Assembly (NCBI RefSeq): GCF_030646615.1
Contig: NZ_JAUSLG010000018.1
Coordinates: 1-47,483, forward strand
DNA from: Phenylobacterium sp.
GTDB lineage: Bacteria; Pseudomonadota; Alphaproteobacteria; Caulobacterales; Caulobacteraceae
Direction: 5' to 3'
Length of the DNA: 47,483 nucleotides
Made by a program: the position numbers and the translations under genes. Below are positions 16,720-24,930 of the stretch, one piece after another (the stretch's first letter is position 1; every line of letters begins with the position of its first letter). The notes below the pieces were generated by a model. It did no database searches and was not told the origin of the DNA. It worked only from the letters and a program-made list of their open reading frames with translations.

Positions 16720-16762
16720 GAGCGCGTTCCGATAGGTGGGAACCGGCTATCGGAACGCGCTC
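16720..16762. repeat. Perfect 16-base inverted repeat (type 1 family)
   Basis: The arms GAGCGCGTTCCGATAG (16720-16735) and CTATCGGAACGCGCTC (16747-16762) are exact reverse complements around an 11-base loop. The element lies upstream of tatA, between it and scpB, and shares its outer arm with the element at 14749-14812. It could fold as RNA or act as a protein site, but it has no T-run and does not look like a simple terminator. Confidence 0.85.
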
Positions 16763-16777
16763 AAGACTTTAGAGTCT

Positions 16778-16826
16778 AGAGCCTGATTCAACGATCAGAC
16801 GATTCCGTCTGATCGCATCAGGCTCT
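16778..16826. repeat. Palindromic intergenic element, type 2
   Basis: This is a two-part hairpin: outer arms AGAGCCTGA (16778-16786) and TCAGGCTCT (16818-16826), inner arms CGATCAGAC (16792-16800) and GTCTGATCG (16807-16815), and the loop GATTCC. It follows the type 1 palindrome by 15 bases and ends 22 bases before the scpB stop codon. The sequence differs from type 1, so it is a second repeat class placed in tandem. It may also help end the scpB transcript. Confidence 0.8.
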
Positions 16827-16847
16827 AAGGCCCGGCTCACAAGGTGG

Positions 16848-17498
16848 TCAGGAGGGCTGGCCGTCCTCGTCCCCGCCCAGGAAATCGGTGTGAAATTCCG
16901 GGGCGTCGTCCAGGGCGATCGGGTCCTCGTCAGCCCCCGCCGCCGACGGATCGGGTACGGAAAAGTCCGGCGGCAGGTCCAGCCCGAGCAGCCCGGCCGC
17001 CTTCATCTCGGCCATACCGGGCAGATCCACGAGACTGGCCAGGCCATAGAGCTCCAGGAAGGCGTCGGAGGTGCCGTAGGTGACCGCCCGCCCGGGCGTC
17101 CGGCGACGACCCCGCATGCGCACCAGGCCAAGCTCCAGCAGCACGTCCAGGGTGCCCTTGCTGGCCTGAACCCCGCGCACCGATTCGATTTCAGCCCGGG
17201 TCACCGGCTGATGATAGGCGATGATGGCCAGAGTCTCCTGGGCGGCCTTGGATAGGCGCCGCGGCTCCTCGCGGGCCTCGGTCATCAGATAGGCCAGGTC
17301 GGCGGCCGTCTGGAACCGCCAGCGATCGGCGACGCAGACCAGCTCCACCCCTCTGCCCTCATAGCGGGCCTTCAGCGCCATCAACGCCCCGCCCACATCG
17401 GCGTCCGGTCCCAGGCGCTCGACCAGTTCGGCGGCGCTCAGGGGTCCCGCGGCGGCGAACAGCAGCGCCTCCAGGGCGCGCTCGTCGGACGCGCTCAT
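16848..17498 (-). CDS. scpB: ScpB, segregation and condensation protein B
   Basis: ScpB binds ScpA and the SMC ATPase in the bacterial condensin that compacts and segregates the nucleoid. The 216-residue protein has the two winged-helix domains typical of the family. The first contains ALEALLFAAAGPLSAAELVE, and the second contains the signature QETLAIIAYHQPVTRAEIE followed by GVQASKGTLDVLLELGLV. The C-terminal tail is acidic (about residues 185-216). Its start overlaps scpA by 4 bases, and repeats follow its stop. Confidence 0.95.
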   Translation of the reverse strand: MSASDERALEALLFAAAGPLSAAELVERLGPDADVGGALMALKARYEGRGVELVCVADRWRFQTAADLAYLMTEAREEPRRLSKAAQETLAIIAYHQPVTRAEIESVRGVQASKGTLDVLLELGLVRMRGRRRTPGRAVTYGTSDAFLELYGLASLVDLPGMAEMKAAGLLGLDLPPDFSVPDPSAAGADEDPIALDDAPEFHTDFLGGDEDGQPS

Positions 17499-18310
17499 GC
17501 CGCAGCCCCTTCGTGGCGGGCGCGCAGATAGAGGTCGGCGAAGGCTTCCAGCTGGCGGGCCTCCAGGGCCCCCTCCTTCACCAGCTCCAGGCTCGCCGAC
17601 AGGGTGGAGGCGAGATAGGAGGCCCGCGAAGGCCCCTCGCCGGCGCCGGTGCGGATCGGCGCGACGCCGGCCAGGGGCGTCCAGCGGTCCAGTTCCGGCA
17701 GCAGGCTGCGCAGGCGATCACGGGCCGCCTCCAGCGGATAGGCCCGGGGCGGCCGGGGGGCGTAGTGGCGGTTCTCCTCTCGACGCCGCTGGTCGAGATA
17801 GGCGTCCATCAGGCTGTAGAGGTCGCCCTCGATCCGCATCGAGGGAATGATCCGGATGGCCTCCGGGTCGCCGCGGCCGAACACGTCGCGGCCCAGCTGC
17901 GGCCGGGCCTTCAGGGCCTCGGCGGCCTGGCGCATGGCGTCGAGCTTGGCCAGGCGGAAGGCGAGCTGGGCGGCCATCTCCTCGGCCGGCGGCTCCTCGG
18001 CCTGGGGACGTTCGGGCTTGGGCAGCAGCAGGCGCGACTTCAGATAGGTCAGCCACGCGGCCATGACGAGATAGTCCGCCGCCAGGGAAAACCGCAGCCG
18101 TCGCGCCTGATGGACGAAGGCCAGATACTGCTCGGCGAGCTTCAGGACCGACAGCTTGAGCAGGTCGACCTTCTGGGTGCGGGCCAGGGCCAGCAGCACG
18201 TGCAGCGGACCTTCATAGCCGTCCACGTCGATGATCAGCGCCTCGCCGTCCTCGGCCGCCGTGGCCGCGGCCTCGAAGTCGAGATGGGGCTGGAAGCCGG
18301 CGTCGCTCAT
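17495..18310 (-). CDS. scpA: ScpA, segregation and condensation protein A
   Basis: ScpA is the kleisin that bridges the SMC heads. The 271-residue protein shows the N-terminal family signature YEGPLHVLLALARTQKVDLL, then LSVLKLAEQYLAFV and LAADYLVMAAWLTYLKSRLL, which form the ScpB- and SMC-neck-binding region. A Glu/Pro-rich middle section (KPERPQAEEPPAEE) and a C-terminal domain follow; the latter should contact the SMC cap. The start overlaps the nagZ stop by one base and the stop overlaps scpB by four. Together they form a tight nagZ-scpA-scpB unit. Confidence 0.95.
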   Translation of the reverse strand: MSDAGFQPHLDFEAAATAAEDGEALIIDVDGYEGPLHVLLALARTQKVDLLKLSVLKLAEQYLAFVHQARRLRFSLAADYLVMAAWLTYLKSRLLLPKPERPQAEEPPAEEMAAQLAFRLAKLDAMRQAAEALKARPQLGRDVFGRGDPEAIRIIPSMRIEGDLYSLMDAYLDQRRREENRHYAPRPPRAYPLEAARDRLRSLLPELDRWTPLAGVAPIRTGAGEGPSRASYLASTLSASLELVKEGALEARQLEAFADLYLRARHEGAAA

Positions 18311-19326
18311 CAGCCGCCGTCGAAGGCCGCCTCGAACCGGGCGCGGGCCTCGGCGAGGTCGAGGGGTTCAGGTCGCCGGGCCAGGCGACCGAGGGCGGCT
18401 TCGGCCCGGCGGCGGGCCTTGCCCGAAAGCTCGCCGCAGGCCTCGGCGATCGGCGCCATCTCGGCCAGATCGCCATTGCAGTGGAGAACCACATCACAGC
18501 CGGCCGCCAGGGCGGCGCGGGTGCGATCCTTGAAGGTCCCCGAGAGCGCCTTCATCGACAGGTCGTCGCTCATCAGCAGGCCCTGGAAGCCGATGGACTC
18601 GCGGATGACGTGCTTGATGGCCTTGCGGGAGGTGGTGGCGGGCCGCTTGGGATCGATGGCCGAATAGACCACGTGGGCGGTCATCGCCATGGGCATGTCC
18701 GACAGGATGCGGAAGGGCTCGAAGTCCACGGCCTCCAGCTCCGCAAGGGCGGCGTCCACCACCGGCAGATCCAGGTGGCTGTCGGCCGTGGCGCGGCCGT
18801 GGCCGGGGATATGCTTGATGATCGGCAGGACCCCGCCGGCGATCAGCCCCTCGGCCGCGGCCCGACCCAGCAGGGCGACCTCCTCAGGCGTCTTTCCATA
18901 GGCGCGGTCGCCGATGACGTCGTGCGCGCCGGCCTGGGGCACGTCGAGCACCGGCACGCAGTCGGCGTTGATGCCCAGCTCGGCCAGGTCGTGGGCCATC
19001 AGCCGGGCGCCCAGGCGGGTGATCTCCCGGCGCAGCAGCGGATCGTTGCCAGCCAGTTCGCCATAGGCGCGGCCCGGCGGATAGACCGACCAGTGCGGCG
19101 GGCCCAGGCGCTGCACCCGCCCGCCCTCCTGATCGATCAGGACCGGCGCGTCCTCACGGCCGACGGTCTCGCGCAGGGCGTCCACCAGCCGCCGGACCTG
19201 GGCGGGACTGTCAACATTGCGCTTGAAGAGGATGAAGCCCCACGGCTTCACATCGGCGAAGAAGGCCGCCTCCTCCGCGGTCAGCTCCAGGCCCGCGCAG
19301 CCGAAAATGCAGGCGCGGAGGCTCAC
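18310..19326 (-). CDS. nagZ: NagZ, beta-N-acetylhexosaminidase
   Basis: NagZ (glycoside hydrolase family 3) removes N-acetylglucosamine from anhydro-muropeptides in the cytoplasm during cell-wall recycling. The 338-residue protein has WGFILFKRNVDSPAQVRRLV, APVLIDQEGGRVQRLGPP, the substrate segment IIKHIPGHGRA with the His/Asp dyad in the loop ATADSHLDLP, and the nucleophile Asp in GLLMSDDLSMKAL. No signal peptide is visible, as expected. Its start overlaps the SPOR gene stop by 4 bases. Confidence 0.95.
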   Translation of the reverse strand: MSLRACIFGCAGLELTAEEAAFFADVKPWGFILFKRNVDSPAQVRRLVDALRETVGREDAPVLIDQEGGRVQRLGPPHWSVYPPGRAYGELAGNDPLLRREITRLGARLMAHDLAELGINADCVPVLDVPQAGAHDVIGDRAYGKTPEEVALLGRAAAEGLIAGGVLPIIKHIPGHGRATADSHLDLPVVDAALAELEAVDFEPFRILSDMPMAMTAHVVYSAIDPKRPATTSRKAIKHVIRESIGFQGLLMSDDLSMKALSGTFKDRTRAALAAGCDVVLHCNGDLAEMAPIAEACGELSGKARRRAEAALGRLARRPEPLDLAEARARFEAAFDGG

Positions 19327-20084
19327 CGGACGAAACAGCTGCGGCCGGCCGCCTTCAGGCGGTCGCAGAAGGCGGTGGCCTCCCCGCGGGAAGAGAAGCC
19401 GGTGACATAGCCGCGATAGAGGGTCTTGCCGTCGCTCTGGACCGGCTCCACCCGCTTGCCCTTGCCGGCGGCGGAGTCCGGCAGGGCCCGCATGGCGTCG
19501 CTCCAGCCGGCGTCGGCCAGGGCTTCGGACGAGAAGGCGCCGACCTGAACCATGGCCCCGCCCGAGGCCACGGCCGCAGGGGCCGGAGCGGGCTTGGGCG
19601 CCGGGGTCGCGGGCTCCGGCGCCTTGGCGGCCGGCTTCGGCGTCGGTTGGGGCGTCGGTTGGGGCGCCGGCTGGGCTGGGGGGGTCGGCTGGCTGGTCAC
19701 CGGCGCCGAGGGGCGCAGGTCCGGCGCGGGCCGCGCCTGCGGCTCCTCCGGCGGGGGCACGAAGTTGGGCTCGGCCGGGGTCGGCGCGCCGTCTTCCGAC
19801 CGATAGATCTGCAAGCCGGTGGCCGGATCGATCGGCTGGTCCTCCGGCGAGGGGGCGGTCTTCATCTCGCCGACGGGGGTTCCCACGGTCTGCGGCGGTT
19901 CCCCGGCCTCGCGGGCGCCGGAGCGGTAGATCAGCACGACGGCGATCACCAGCACCACCAGGACGACGGCGCTGATCAGCAGCATCATGGGCGCCGGGCG
20001 CGATCCGCGCACGGGCTGGCGCGCATCGAACGACAGCGGCGCATCGGTGGGGGGCGTATAGGCGCCGCGATCATGGTCGGACAT
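19323..20084 (-). CDS. SPOR-domain membrane protein
   Basis: The 253-residue protein is a single-span inner-membrane protein with a cytoplasmic N-terminus. The helix MMLLISAVVLVVLVIAVVLI (about residues 33-52) is followed by a long Pro-rich linker containing PTPQPTPKPAAK-type repeats (about 120-170) and a C-terminal SPOR domain. That domain starts MVQVGAFSSEALADAGW and ends SRGEATAFCDRLKAAGRSCF. SPOR domains bind peptidoglycan stripped of stem peptides, usually at the division septum. Placement upstream of nagZ links it to wall metabolism. In related Caulobacterales I would expect argS next to it on the dgt side; it is absent here. Confidence 0.9.
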   Translation of the reverse strand: MSDHDRGAYTPPTDAPLSFDARQPVRGSRPAPMMLLISAVVLVVLVIAVVLIYRSGAREAGEPPQTVGTPVGEMKTAPSPEDQPIDPATGLQIYRSEDGAPTPAEPNFVPPPEEPQARPAPDLRPSAPVTSQPTPPAQPAPQPTPQPTPKPAAKAPEPATPAPKPAPAPAAVASGGAMVQVGAFSSEALADAGWSDAMRALPDSAAGKGKRVEPVQSDGKTLYRGYVTGFSSRGEATAFCDRLKAAGRSCFVR

Positions 20085-20122
20085 CGCGAAGGCTCCGCGG
20101 GGAAAACAGGTGTCGAGGACCA

Positions 20123-20138
20123 GCCTGACGAATCAGGC
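20123..20138 (-). terminator. Stem-loop with UUCG loop after dgt
   Basis: On the minus strand GCCTGA-TTCG-TCAGGC forms a 6-base-pair stem closed by a TTCG loop in the 109-base gap between the dgt stop and the SPOR start. There is no T-run directly after it, although a TGTTTTCCCC stretch follows about 15 bases later. It is a weak candidate for a terminator or RNA-stabilising hairpin. Confidence 0.4.
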
Positions 20139-20193
20139 CGCATCTGGCGGCAAGTCTATCGGAGGCGCGCGGCCGATGGGCCAGTTCTGCGCG

Positions 20194-21372
20194 CTAATTC
20201 CAGACGTCGAGGTGGAAAAGTCGGCGATGCTCTTCGATGGCGTAACGGTCGGTCATCCCGGCGATGTAGTCGCACACCACCCGCGCCCGGCCGGCCTCGT
20301 CGCGGTCCTTGGACCGGGCGAACCATTCGGTGGGCAGCACGTCCGGCTCCTGCATGAAGAGGCTGAACATCTCGGCCAGAATGCGGCGGGCCTGGCTGCG
20401 GGTGCGGTTGACCCGCCAGTGGCGATACATCCGCTCCATCAGAAAGGCTCGCAGCTGCGACAGGTCCTCCACCATGTCCGGCGAAAAGGCCACCAGGGCG
20501 CCGCCCATCATCCGCACATCCTCCGGCGAGGCCAGGCCATGGCGCTCGGCCCGGCGGCGGGTCTCGGCCAGGACGTCGCCGACCATGGCCCCGATCATCC
20601 GCCGCACGGCCTCCAGGCGGGTGATGCCGGGGTCCAGGTCGGGATAGTCGACGAAGACCTGATGCAGGATCGGCCCGATCAGGGGCACGTCCAGCAGCTC
20701 CTTCAGGTGGAACAGGCCCGCCTGCACCCCGTCGTCCACATCGTGGTTGTTGTAGGCGATGTCGTCGGCCAGCGCCGCCACCTGGGCCTCGGCCGAGGCC
20801 CAGGTCGAGAGGCGCAGATCGTACTGGCCGTCGAAGTCCGCGATGGCGCTCCAGGAGGGACGATCCAGCTTGGAGGCCACCGGGCCGTTGTGCTTGATCA
20901 CCCCTTCCAGGGTCTCCCAGGTCAGGTTCAGGCCCTCGAACAGCGGATAGCGCCGCTCCAGCTTGGTCACCACACGGAAGGTCTGGACGTTGTGGTCGAA
21001 GCCCCCATAGGCCTGGGTGAGCACCTGCAGCTCGTCCTCGCCCGCGTGGCCAAAGGGCGGATGGCCCAGGTCGTGGGCCAGGGCGATGGTCTCGGCCAGG
21101 TCCGCGTCCAGCCCCAGGGCGGCGGCCAGGGACCGGGCGATCTGGGCGACTTCGAGGGAGTGGGTCAGGCGGGTGCGGAAGTGGTCGCCCTCATGGGCCA
21201 CGAAGACCTGGGTCTTCTCCTTCAGCCGCCGGAAGGCGGTGCAGTGGATGATGCGGTCGCGGTCCCGGGCGAAGGGCGTGCGGGTGGCGCTTTCGGCCTC
21301 CTCGAACTTGCGGCCCCGAGAGGCGGCGGGGTCCTCGGCATAGGCGACACGGTAGGGTAAGGAAGCGGCCAT
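20194..21372 (-). CDS. dgt: dGTP triphosphohydrolase-like HD enzyme
   Basis: Dgt-family enzymes split dNTPs into nucleoside and triphosphate and affect nucleotide pools. The 392-residue protein has the family N-terminus [40 protein letters not shown] (first HD-domain His), then the paired HD in [19 protein letters not shown]. Later comes [16 protein letters not shown], with the last metal Asp. I used ATG 21372; a TTG one codon earlier is also open. The gene is divergent from erpA across 82 bases. Confidence 0.93.
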   Translation of the reverse strand: MAASLPYRVAYAEDPAASRGRKFEEAESATRTPFARDRDRIIHCTAFRRLKEKTQVFVAHEGDHFRTRLTHSLEVAQIARSLAAALGLDADLAETIALAHDLGHPPFGHAGEDELQVLTQAYGGFDHNVQTFRVVTKLERRYPLFEGLNLTWETLEGVIKHNGPVASKLDRPSWSAIADFDGQYDLRLSTWASAEAQVAALADDIAYNNHDVDDGVQAGLFHLKELLDVPLIGPILHQVFVDYPDLDPGITRLEAVRRMIGAMVGDVLAETRRRAERHGLASPEDVRMMGGALVAFSPDMVEDLSQLRAFLMERMYRHWRVNRTRSQARRILAEMFSLFMQEPDVLPTEWFARSKDRDEAGRARVVCDYIAGMTDRYAIEEHRRLFHLDVWN

Positions 21373-21454
21373 CAATGCCTTCTTTGGACGGGCCTCTTGG
21401 TCGAAGCCACTGGAGCCCTCATATAGGTCAAGTCACGTGTTGAATTAACAGGTC

Positions 21455-21787
21455 ATGACCACAGTCGATCTCACCCTCTCCGCCGCGGCCGCCGAACGGC
21501 TCAAGGCGATCAGCCAGACCGAAGGCAAGCCGATCATGCTGCGCGTCGCGGTCGAGGGCGGCGGCTGCTCTGGTTTCCAATATCAGCTCGACCTGGTGGA
21601 CGCCGCCGAGCCGGACGATCTGCGCATCGAACGCGATGGCGCCGCGGCCCTGGTCGACGAGATGTCGCTGATCATGCTCAAGGGCTCGGAGATCGACTTC
21701 GTCGACGAACTGGTGGGCGCGGAGTTCAAGATCCGCAACCCCAACGCCAAGTCCAGCTGCGGCTGCGGCGTCAGCTTCTCGATCTGA
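21455..21787 (+). CDS. erpA: Iron-sulfur cluster insertion protein (ErpA/IscA family)
   Basis: A-type carriers receive iron-sulfur clusters and pass them to target enzymes in the cytoplasm. The 110-residue protein carries the three invariant cysteines: one in VEGGGCSGFQYQL (about residue 38) and the pair in SSCGCGVSF near the C-terminus. The N-terminus LTLSAAAAERLKAI and the VDEMSLIMLKGSEIDFV segment also fit the family. The absence of other isc/suf genes nearby and the sequence suggest ErpA rather than the operon-bound IscA, but this is not certain. It starts at ATG 21455, with xthA 76 bases downstream. Confidence 0.92.
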   Translation: MTTVDLTLSAAAAERLKAISQTEGKPIMLRVAVEGGGCSGFQYQLDLVDAAEPDDLRIERDGAAALVDEMSLIMLKGSEIDFVDELVGAEFKIRNPNAKSSCGCGVSFSI

Positions 21788-21863
21788 AATCCGCCGCCAA
21801 TTCCGTTGAGCCGGAGCGGTCGCGCCTTTAGCTTCGCGCTTCGCCCGACCTCTGGAGACCGCG

Positions 21864-22643
21864 ATGCGCCTGGCCACCTGGAACGTGAACTCCGTCAATG
21901 CGCGGATCGAGACGGTGGTCCGCTGGTTCGAAGAGGCCCAGCCCGACGTCGCCTGCCTGCAGGAGATCAAGTGCGTCGACGAGAAGTTCCCCGCCGAAGC
22001 CTTTGAACGCCTTGGCTATAATGTCGAGGTCCTCGGCCAGAAGACCTATAATGGCGTCGCCCTCCTCTCCAAGACCCCGCTGGAGGACGTGCGGCGCGGC
22101 CTGCCCGGCGACGAGAGCGATGAGCAGGCGCGCTATATCGAGGCCGTTGTGTCCGGCCCCAGGCCCGTGCGTGTGGCCTCGATCTATCTGCCCAACGGCA
22201 ATCCGGTGACCACGGAGAAGTACGACTACAAGCTCGACTGGATGGGCCGGCTGCACCGTCACGCCCAGGATCTGCTGGCCCTGGAGGAGCCCCTGGCCCT
22301 GATGGGCGACTACAATGTCATCCCCGAGCCCCGCGACGCCGAGCACCCGGAGCGGTGGACCGACGACGCCCTCTTCCAGCCCCGCACCCGGGAAGCCTTC
22401 CGGGCGATGAAGTGGCTAGGCCTGGCCGACGCCTATCTGCAGGCCGACGGGGCGCCCGGCGCCTACACCTTCTGGGACTATCAGGCCGGCGCCTGGCAGC
22501 GGAATCACGGCATCCGCATCGACCATGCCCTGCTCTCGCCCCAGGCCGCCGACCTGCTTCGGGCCTGCGACATCCATCGCGACGTGCGGGGTTGGGAAAA
22601 GCCGTCGGACCACGTGCCCCTGGTCATCGAGCTCGACCTCTAA
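21864..22643 (+). CDS. xthA: Exonuclease III
   Basis: XthA is the AP endonuclease and 3'-5' exonuclease of base-excision repair. The 259-residue protein keeps the exonuclease/endonuclease/phosphatase fold with all catalytic segments: RLATWNVNSVNARI, the metal-binding Glu in CLQEIKC, SIYLPNGNPV, the GDYNVIPEPRD Asp/Asn site, WDYQAGAWQRNHGIRIDHAL, and the final SDHVPLVIEL with its Asp-His pair. A GGAG ribosome-binding site precedes ATG 21864. It shares its strand with erpA and the unknown gene after it. Confidence 0.95.
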   Translation: MRLATWNVNSVNARIETVVRWFEEAQPDVACLQEIKCVDEKFPAEAFERLGYNVEVLGQKTYNGVALLSKTPLEDVRRGLPGDESDEQARYIEAVVSGPRPVRVASIYLPNGNPVTTEKYDYKLDWMGRLHRHAQDLLALEEPLALMGDYNVIPEPRDAEHPERWTDDALFQPRTREAFRAMKWLGLADAYLQADGAPGAYTFWDYQAGAWQRNHGIRIDHALLSPQAADLLRACDIHRDVRGWEKPSDHVPLVIELDL

Positions 22644-22683
22644 GCGGCTTCTCGGCTGCGGCGAACGGGGTTAGATTTTTCCC

Positions 22684-23400
22684 ATGGACGAGACGGCGCG
22701 CCTCCTTCTGTGGCTGGCCCTGGCGGGCACGGCGGTGACCTTCGCCGGCAGCGCCGCCATATGGTTCATGGACGAGGAGCGGCGCATTCGCCGGGCCTTT
22801 CGTCACGTCCTCAAACTTCCCGCCGACGCGGTGATCGTCGCCAATGGTCGAGGCGTCGGCTTCAACTTCGCCCGCAACCTCGCCGCCGTGGCCTGGGACC
22901 AGGGCGCCTGGTGCCTGGTCTATCGAATCGATGAGCTGGTCGGCGCGGAGCTGATCGTCGATGGCGAGGTTCGCGCCCGCGCCTATCGCGGCGAGGCCCG
23001 TCGCGCCCTGGAGCGGACGACGCCGGGCGGCGGCCAGATCACCCTGAGACTGGTCTTTGACGACGCCCGCTATCCCGATTTCGAAATCGCCATGTGGTCG
23101 CCGGGTGATGAGGCCCGCCGCAAGGCGCCATCGCCGGCCGAAGCCATCCAGGAGGCCAACCGCTGGATCGCCCGGGTCGAGGCCATCCTGCGTCGGGCCG
23201 CCCCGCCCCGGCCCCCCGCCCCGCCGCCCCAGGTTCAAACCCAGCCCCAACGGGTCGCGCCAGCCCCCCAAGACGCACCGCCCTGGGACGAAGAGGCCGA
23301 GCCGTCCCCGCGCCCGGCTGCGGCCGCGCGGCGCGAGCCGCCGCGGGAGCCCCGCACCCGCGACCTGTTTGAGGGCGACGAGGACGAAGCCTTTACTTGA
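22684..23400 (+). CDS. Membrane-anchored protein of unknown function
   Basis: I do not recognise this 238-residue protein. It has one N-terminal membrane helix (LLLWLALAGTAVTFAGSAAI, about residues 7-26). A compact alpha/beta cytoplasmic domain follows (about 40-165, with VIVANGRGVGFNFARNLAA, LVYRIDELVGAELIVDGE and GGQITLRLVFDDARYPDFEI). A Pro/Arg/Glu-rich disordered tail (about 175-238) ends DLFEGDEDEAF. The middle domain, with VGAELIVDGE, resembles small beta-rich sensory or PH-like modules, which is only an impression. It starts at ATG 22684, 40 bases after xthA, and the NnrU gene follows after 49 bases. Confidence 0.7.
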   Translation: MDETARLLLWLALAGTAVTFAGSAAIWFMDEERRIRRAFRHVLKLPADAVIVANGRGVGFNFARNLAAVAWDQGAWCLVYRIDELVGAELIVDGEVRARAYRGEARRALERTTPGGGQITLRLVFDDARYPDFEIAMWSPGDEARRKAPSPAEAIQEANRWIARVEAILRRAAPPRPPAPPPQVQTQPQRVAPAPQDAPPWDEEAEPSPRPAAAARREPPREPRTRDLFEGDEDEAFT

Positions 23401-23449
23401 CGCTGTAAATCCATCGGCGGATGCTCAGCGCCGAATTTGAGAGCGCCAG

Positions 23450-24142
23450 ATGATCCAGCTGACCGCCGCCGCCGCCTTCTTCGTCATGATCCATCTGCTG
23501 ATCTCCGGAACCAGCGTCCGTGACGGCGTCGTCCGCAGGATCGGCGAAGGCCCCTATATGGGCCTGTTCTCGCTGCTCTCCATCGCCGGCCTGACCTGGA
23601 TGATCCTCGCCTATGGCCAGGCCCGCGGCGAGGTCTGGAACACCGTCTACTGGGGGGTCGGGCCGGCCACGCGCCACACTCAGATCCTGCTGCAGCTTAT
23701 CGCCGTCGTCTTCATCGTCATCGGCCTGACCACGCCCAATCCCACCAGCGTCAAGCAGGAGGGCGTCCTGGACCGGGATGACGCGGTGAAAGGCATGCTG
23801 CGGATCACCCGGCACCCCTTCCTCTGGGGGGTCGCCATCTGGGCGAGCGGTCATCTGATCGTCAACGGCGACCGCGCCAGCATGACCCTGTTCGGCACCC
23901 TGCTGGTGCTGGCCCTGGCCGGCACCACCAGCATCGACTCCAAGCGTCGCCGGGCCCTGGGACCCAAGTGGGACGCCTTCGCCCAACAGACCTCGAACAT
24001 TCCCTTCGCCGCCATCCTGGCCCAGCGCCAGTCCCTGAACCTGGGCGAGATCGGCCTGTGGCGGCCCCTGGCGGCGCTGGCCGTCTACGCCGGCTTGCTG
24101 CTCGGCCACCCCTATCTGTTCGGAGTCGCCGCCCTGCCTTGA
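23450..24142 (+). CDS. NnrU-family membrane protein
   Basis: The 230-residue protein matches the NnrU family, inner-membrane proteins related to isoprenylcysteine methyltransferase-like and methyltransferase-type membrane enzymes, first noted near denitrification genes. It has about six helices, starting LTAAAAFFVMIHLLISGTSV, then YMGLFSLLSIAGLTWMILAY, ILLQLIAVVFIVIGLTTPNP and LVLALAGTTSIDSKRR. It also has the family motif RITRHPFLWGVAIWASGHL. No other denitrification gene is present, so a nitrogen-oxide role should not be assumed. Its last 31 bases overlap the end of the convergent racemase gene. Confidence 0.88.
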   Translation: MIQLTAAAAFFVMIHLLISGTSVRDGVVRRIGEGPYMGLFSLLSIAGLTWMILAYGQARGEVWNTVYWGVGPATRHTQILLQLIAVVFIVIGLTTPNPTSVKQEGVLDRDDAVKGMLRITRHPFLWGVAIWASGHLIVNGDRASMTLFGTLLVLALAGTTSIDSKRRRALGPKWDAFAQQTSNIPFAAILAQRQSLNLGEIGLWRPLAALAVYAGLLLGHPYLFGVAALP

Positions 24143-24840
24143 GGCGATTGGTCCGCCAGGGCGAAGGCCAGAGCCGCATTCACATGGGCCAGGGCCGAAT
24201 CCACCACTGGCAGACCCACCGCATCGGCCTCCAGCAGCAGGCCAAGTTCCGTGCAACCGAAGATCACGCTGTCGGCGCCCTCGGCCCGGCCACGCTCGAT
24301 GATCGCCATAACCGCGGTGCGGGAGCCGACATCGATCACCCCCTGGCACAGCTCGTCATAGATGATGGCGTGCAGCCGCTCCCGCGCCCCCTCGCCCGGG
24401 ATCATGGGCTCGAGGCCGTAGTGCTCCAGGCGGTCGCGGTAGAAGGTCTCCTCCATGGTGAAGCGGGTGGCCAGCAGCAGGGGGCGCTTCACCTCAAGGG
24501 CTGTCAGAGCCTGGGCCGTGGCGTCGCCGATATGGATGAGGGGCACGGAGATGGCCGCGGCGACCTCGTCGGCCTCCAGATGCATGGTGTTGGCGCAGAT
24601 CAGCACCGCCTCGGCGCCCGCCCGCTCCAGCACATGGGCGGCCTGGGCCAGCTGCGCGCCGGCCCTGGCCCAGTCGCCGGCCGCCTGCAGCTGGGCGATC
24701 GGGGCGAAATCCACCGACCACAGCAGCAGCTCGGCCGAGTGCAGGCCGCCGAGGCGCGCGCGAACCCCCTGGTTGAGCAGCTGATAATAGGTGGTCGTGC
24801 TTTCGGCGCTCATGCCGCCGATCAGGCCCAGACGCCGCAT
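24112..24840 (-). CDS. Aspartate/glutamate racemase family protein
   Basis: This 242-residue cofactor-independent racemase has two catalytic cysteines in the usual places: CANTMH (about residue 80) and GCTEL (about residue 191). It also has the family start LGLIGGMSAESTTTYYQLLN and the phosphate-like TRFTMEETFYRDRLE region. It resembles YgeA/RacX-type broad-specificity amino-acid racemases more than MurI. I used ATG 24840; a GTG two codons earlier (24846) is the alternative. The gene follows the PLP enzyme in the same direction after 90 bases containing two stem-loops, so it may be a separate unit or attenuated. Its 3' end overlaps nnrU. Confidence 0.85.
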   Translation of the reverse strand: MRRLGLIGGMSAESTTTYYQLLNQGVRARLGGLHSAELLLWSVDFAPIAQLQAAGDWARAGAQLAQAAHVLERAGAEAVLICANTMHLEADEVAAAISVPLIHIGDATAQALTALEVKRPLLLATRFTMEETFYRDRLEHYGLEPMIPGEGARERLHAIIYDELCQGVIDVGSRTAVMAIIERGRAEGADSVIFGCTELGLLLEADAVGLPVVDSALAHVNAALAFALADQSPQGRAATPNR

Positions 24841-24888
24841 ACTCACGAAAAGCCCCTCAAGCCCAGCCTGGCGAAGGCCCCTCCCTAG

Positions 24889-24928
24889 CCCCTCGCAAGG
24901 GGAGTCGCCAAGGGCGAGCGCCTCGCCC
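24889..24928 (-). terminator. Tandem stem-loops between the PLP enzyme and racemase genes
   Basis: Two hairpins follow each other: GGGCGAG-CGC-CTCGCCC at 24912-24928 (7-base-pair stem) and CCCCT-CGCA-AGGGG at 24889-24902 (5-base-pair stem). On the minus strand they come directly after the PLP-enzyme stop codon and before the racemase start. Neither has a clear T-run. They could end or dampen transcription into the racemase gene. Confidence 0.45.
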
Positions 24929-24930
24929 CG

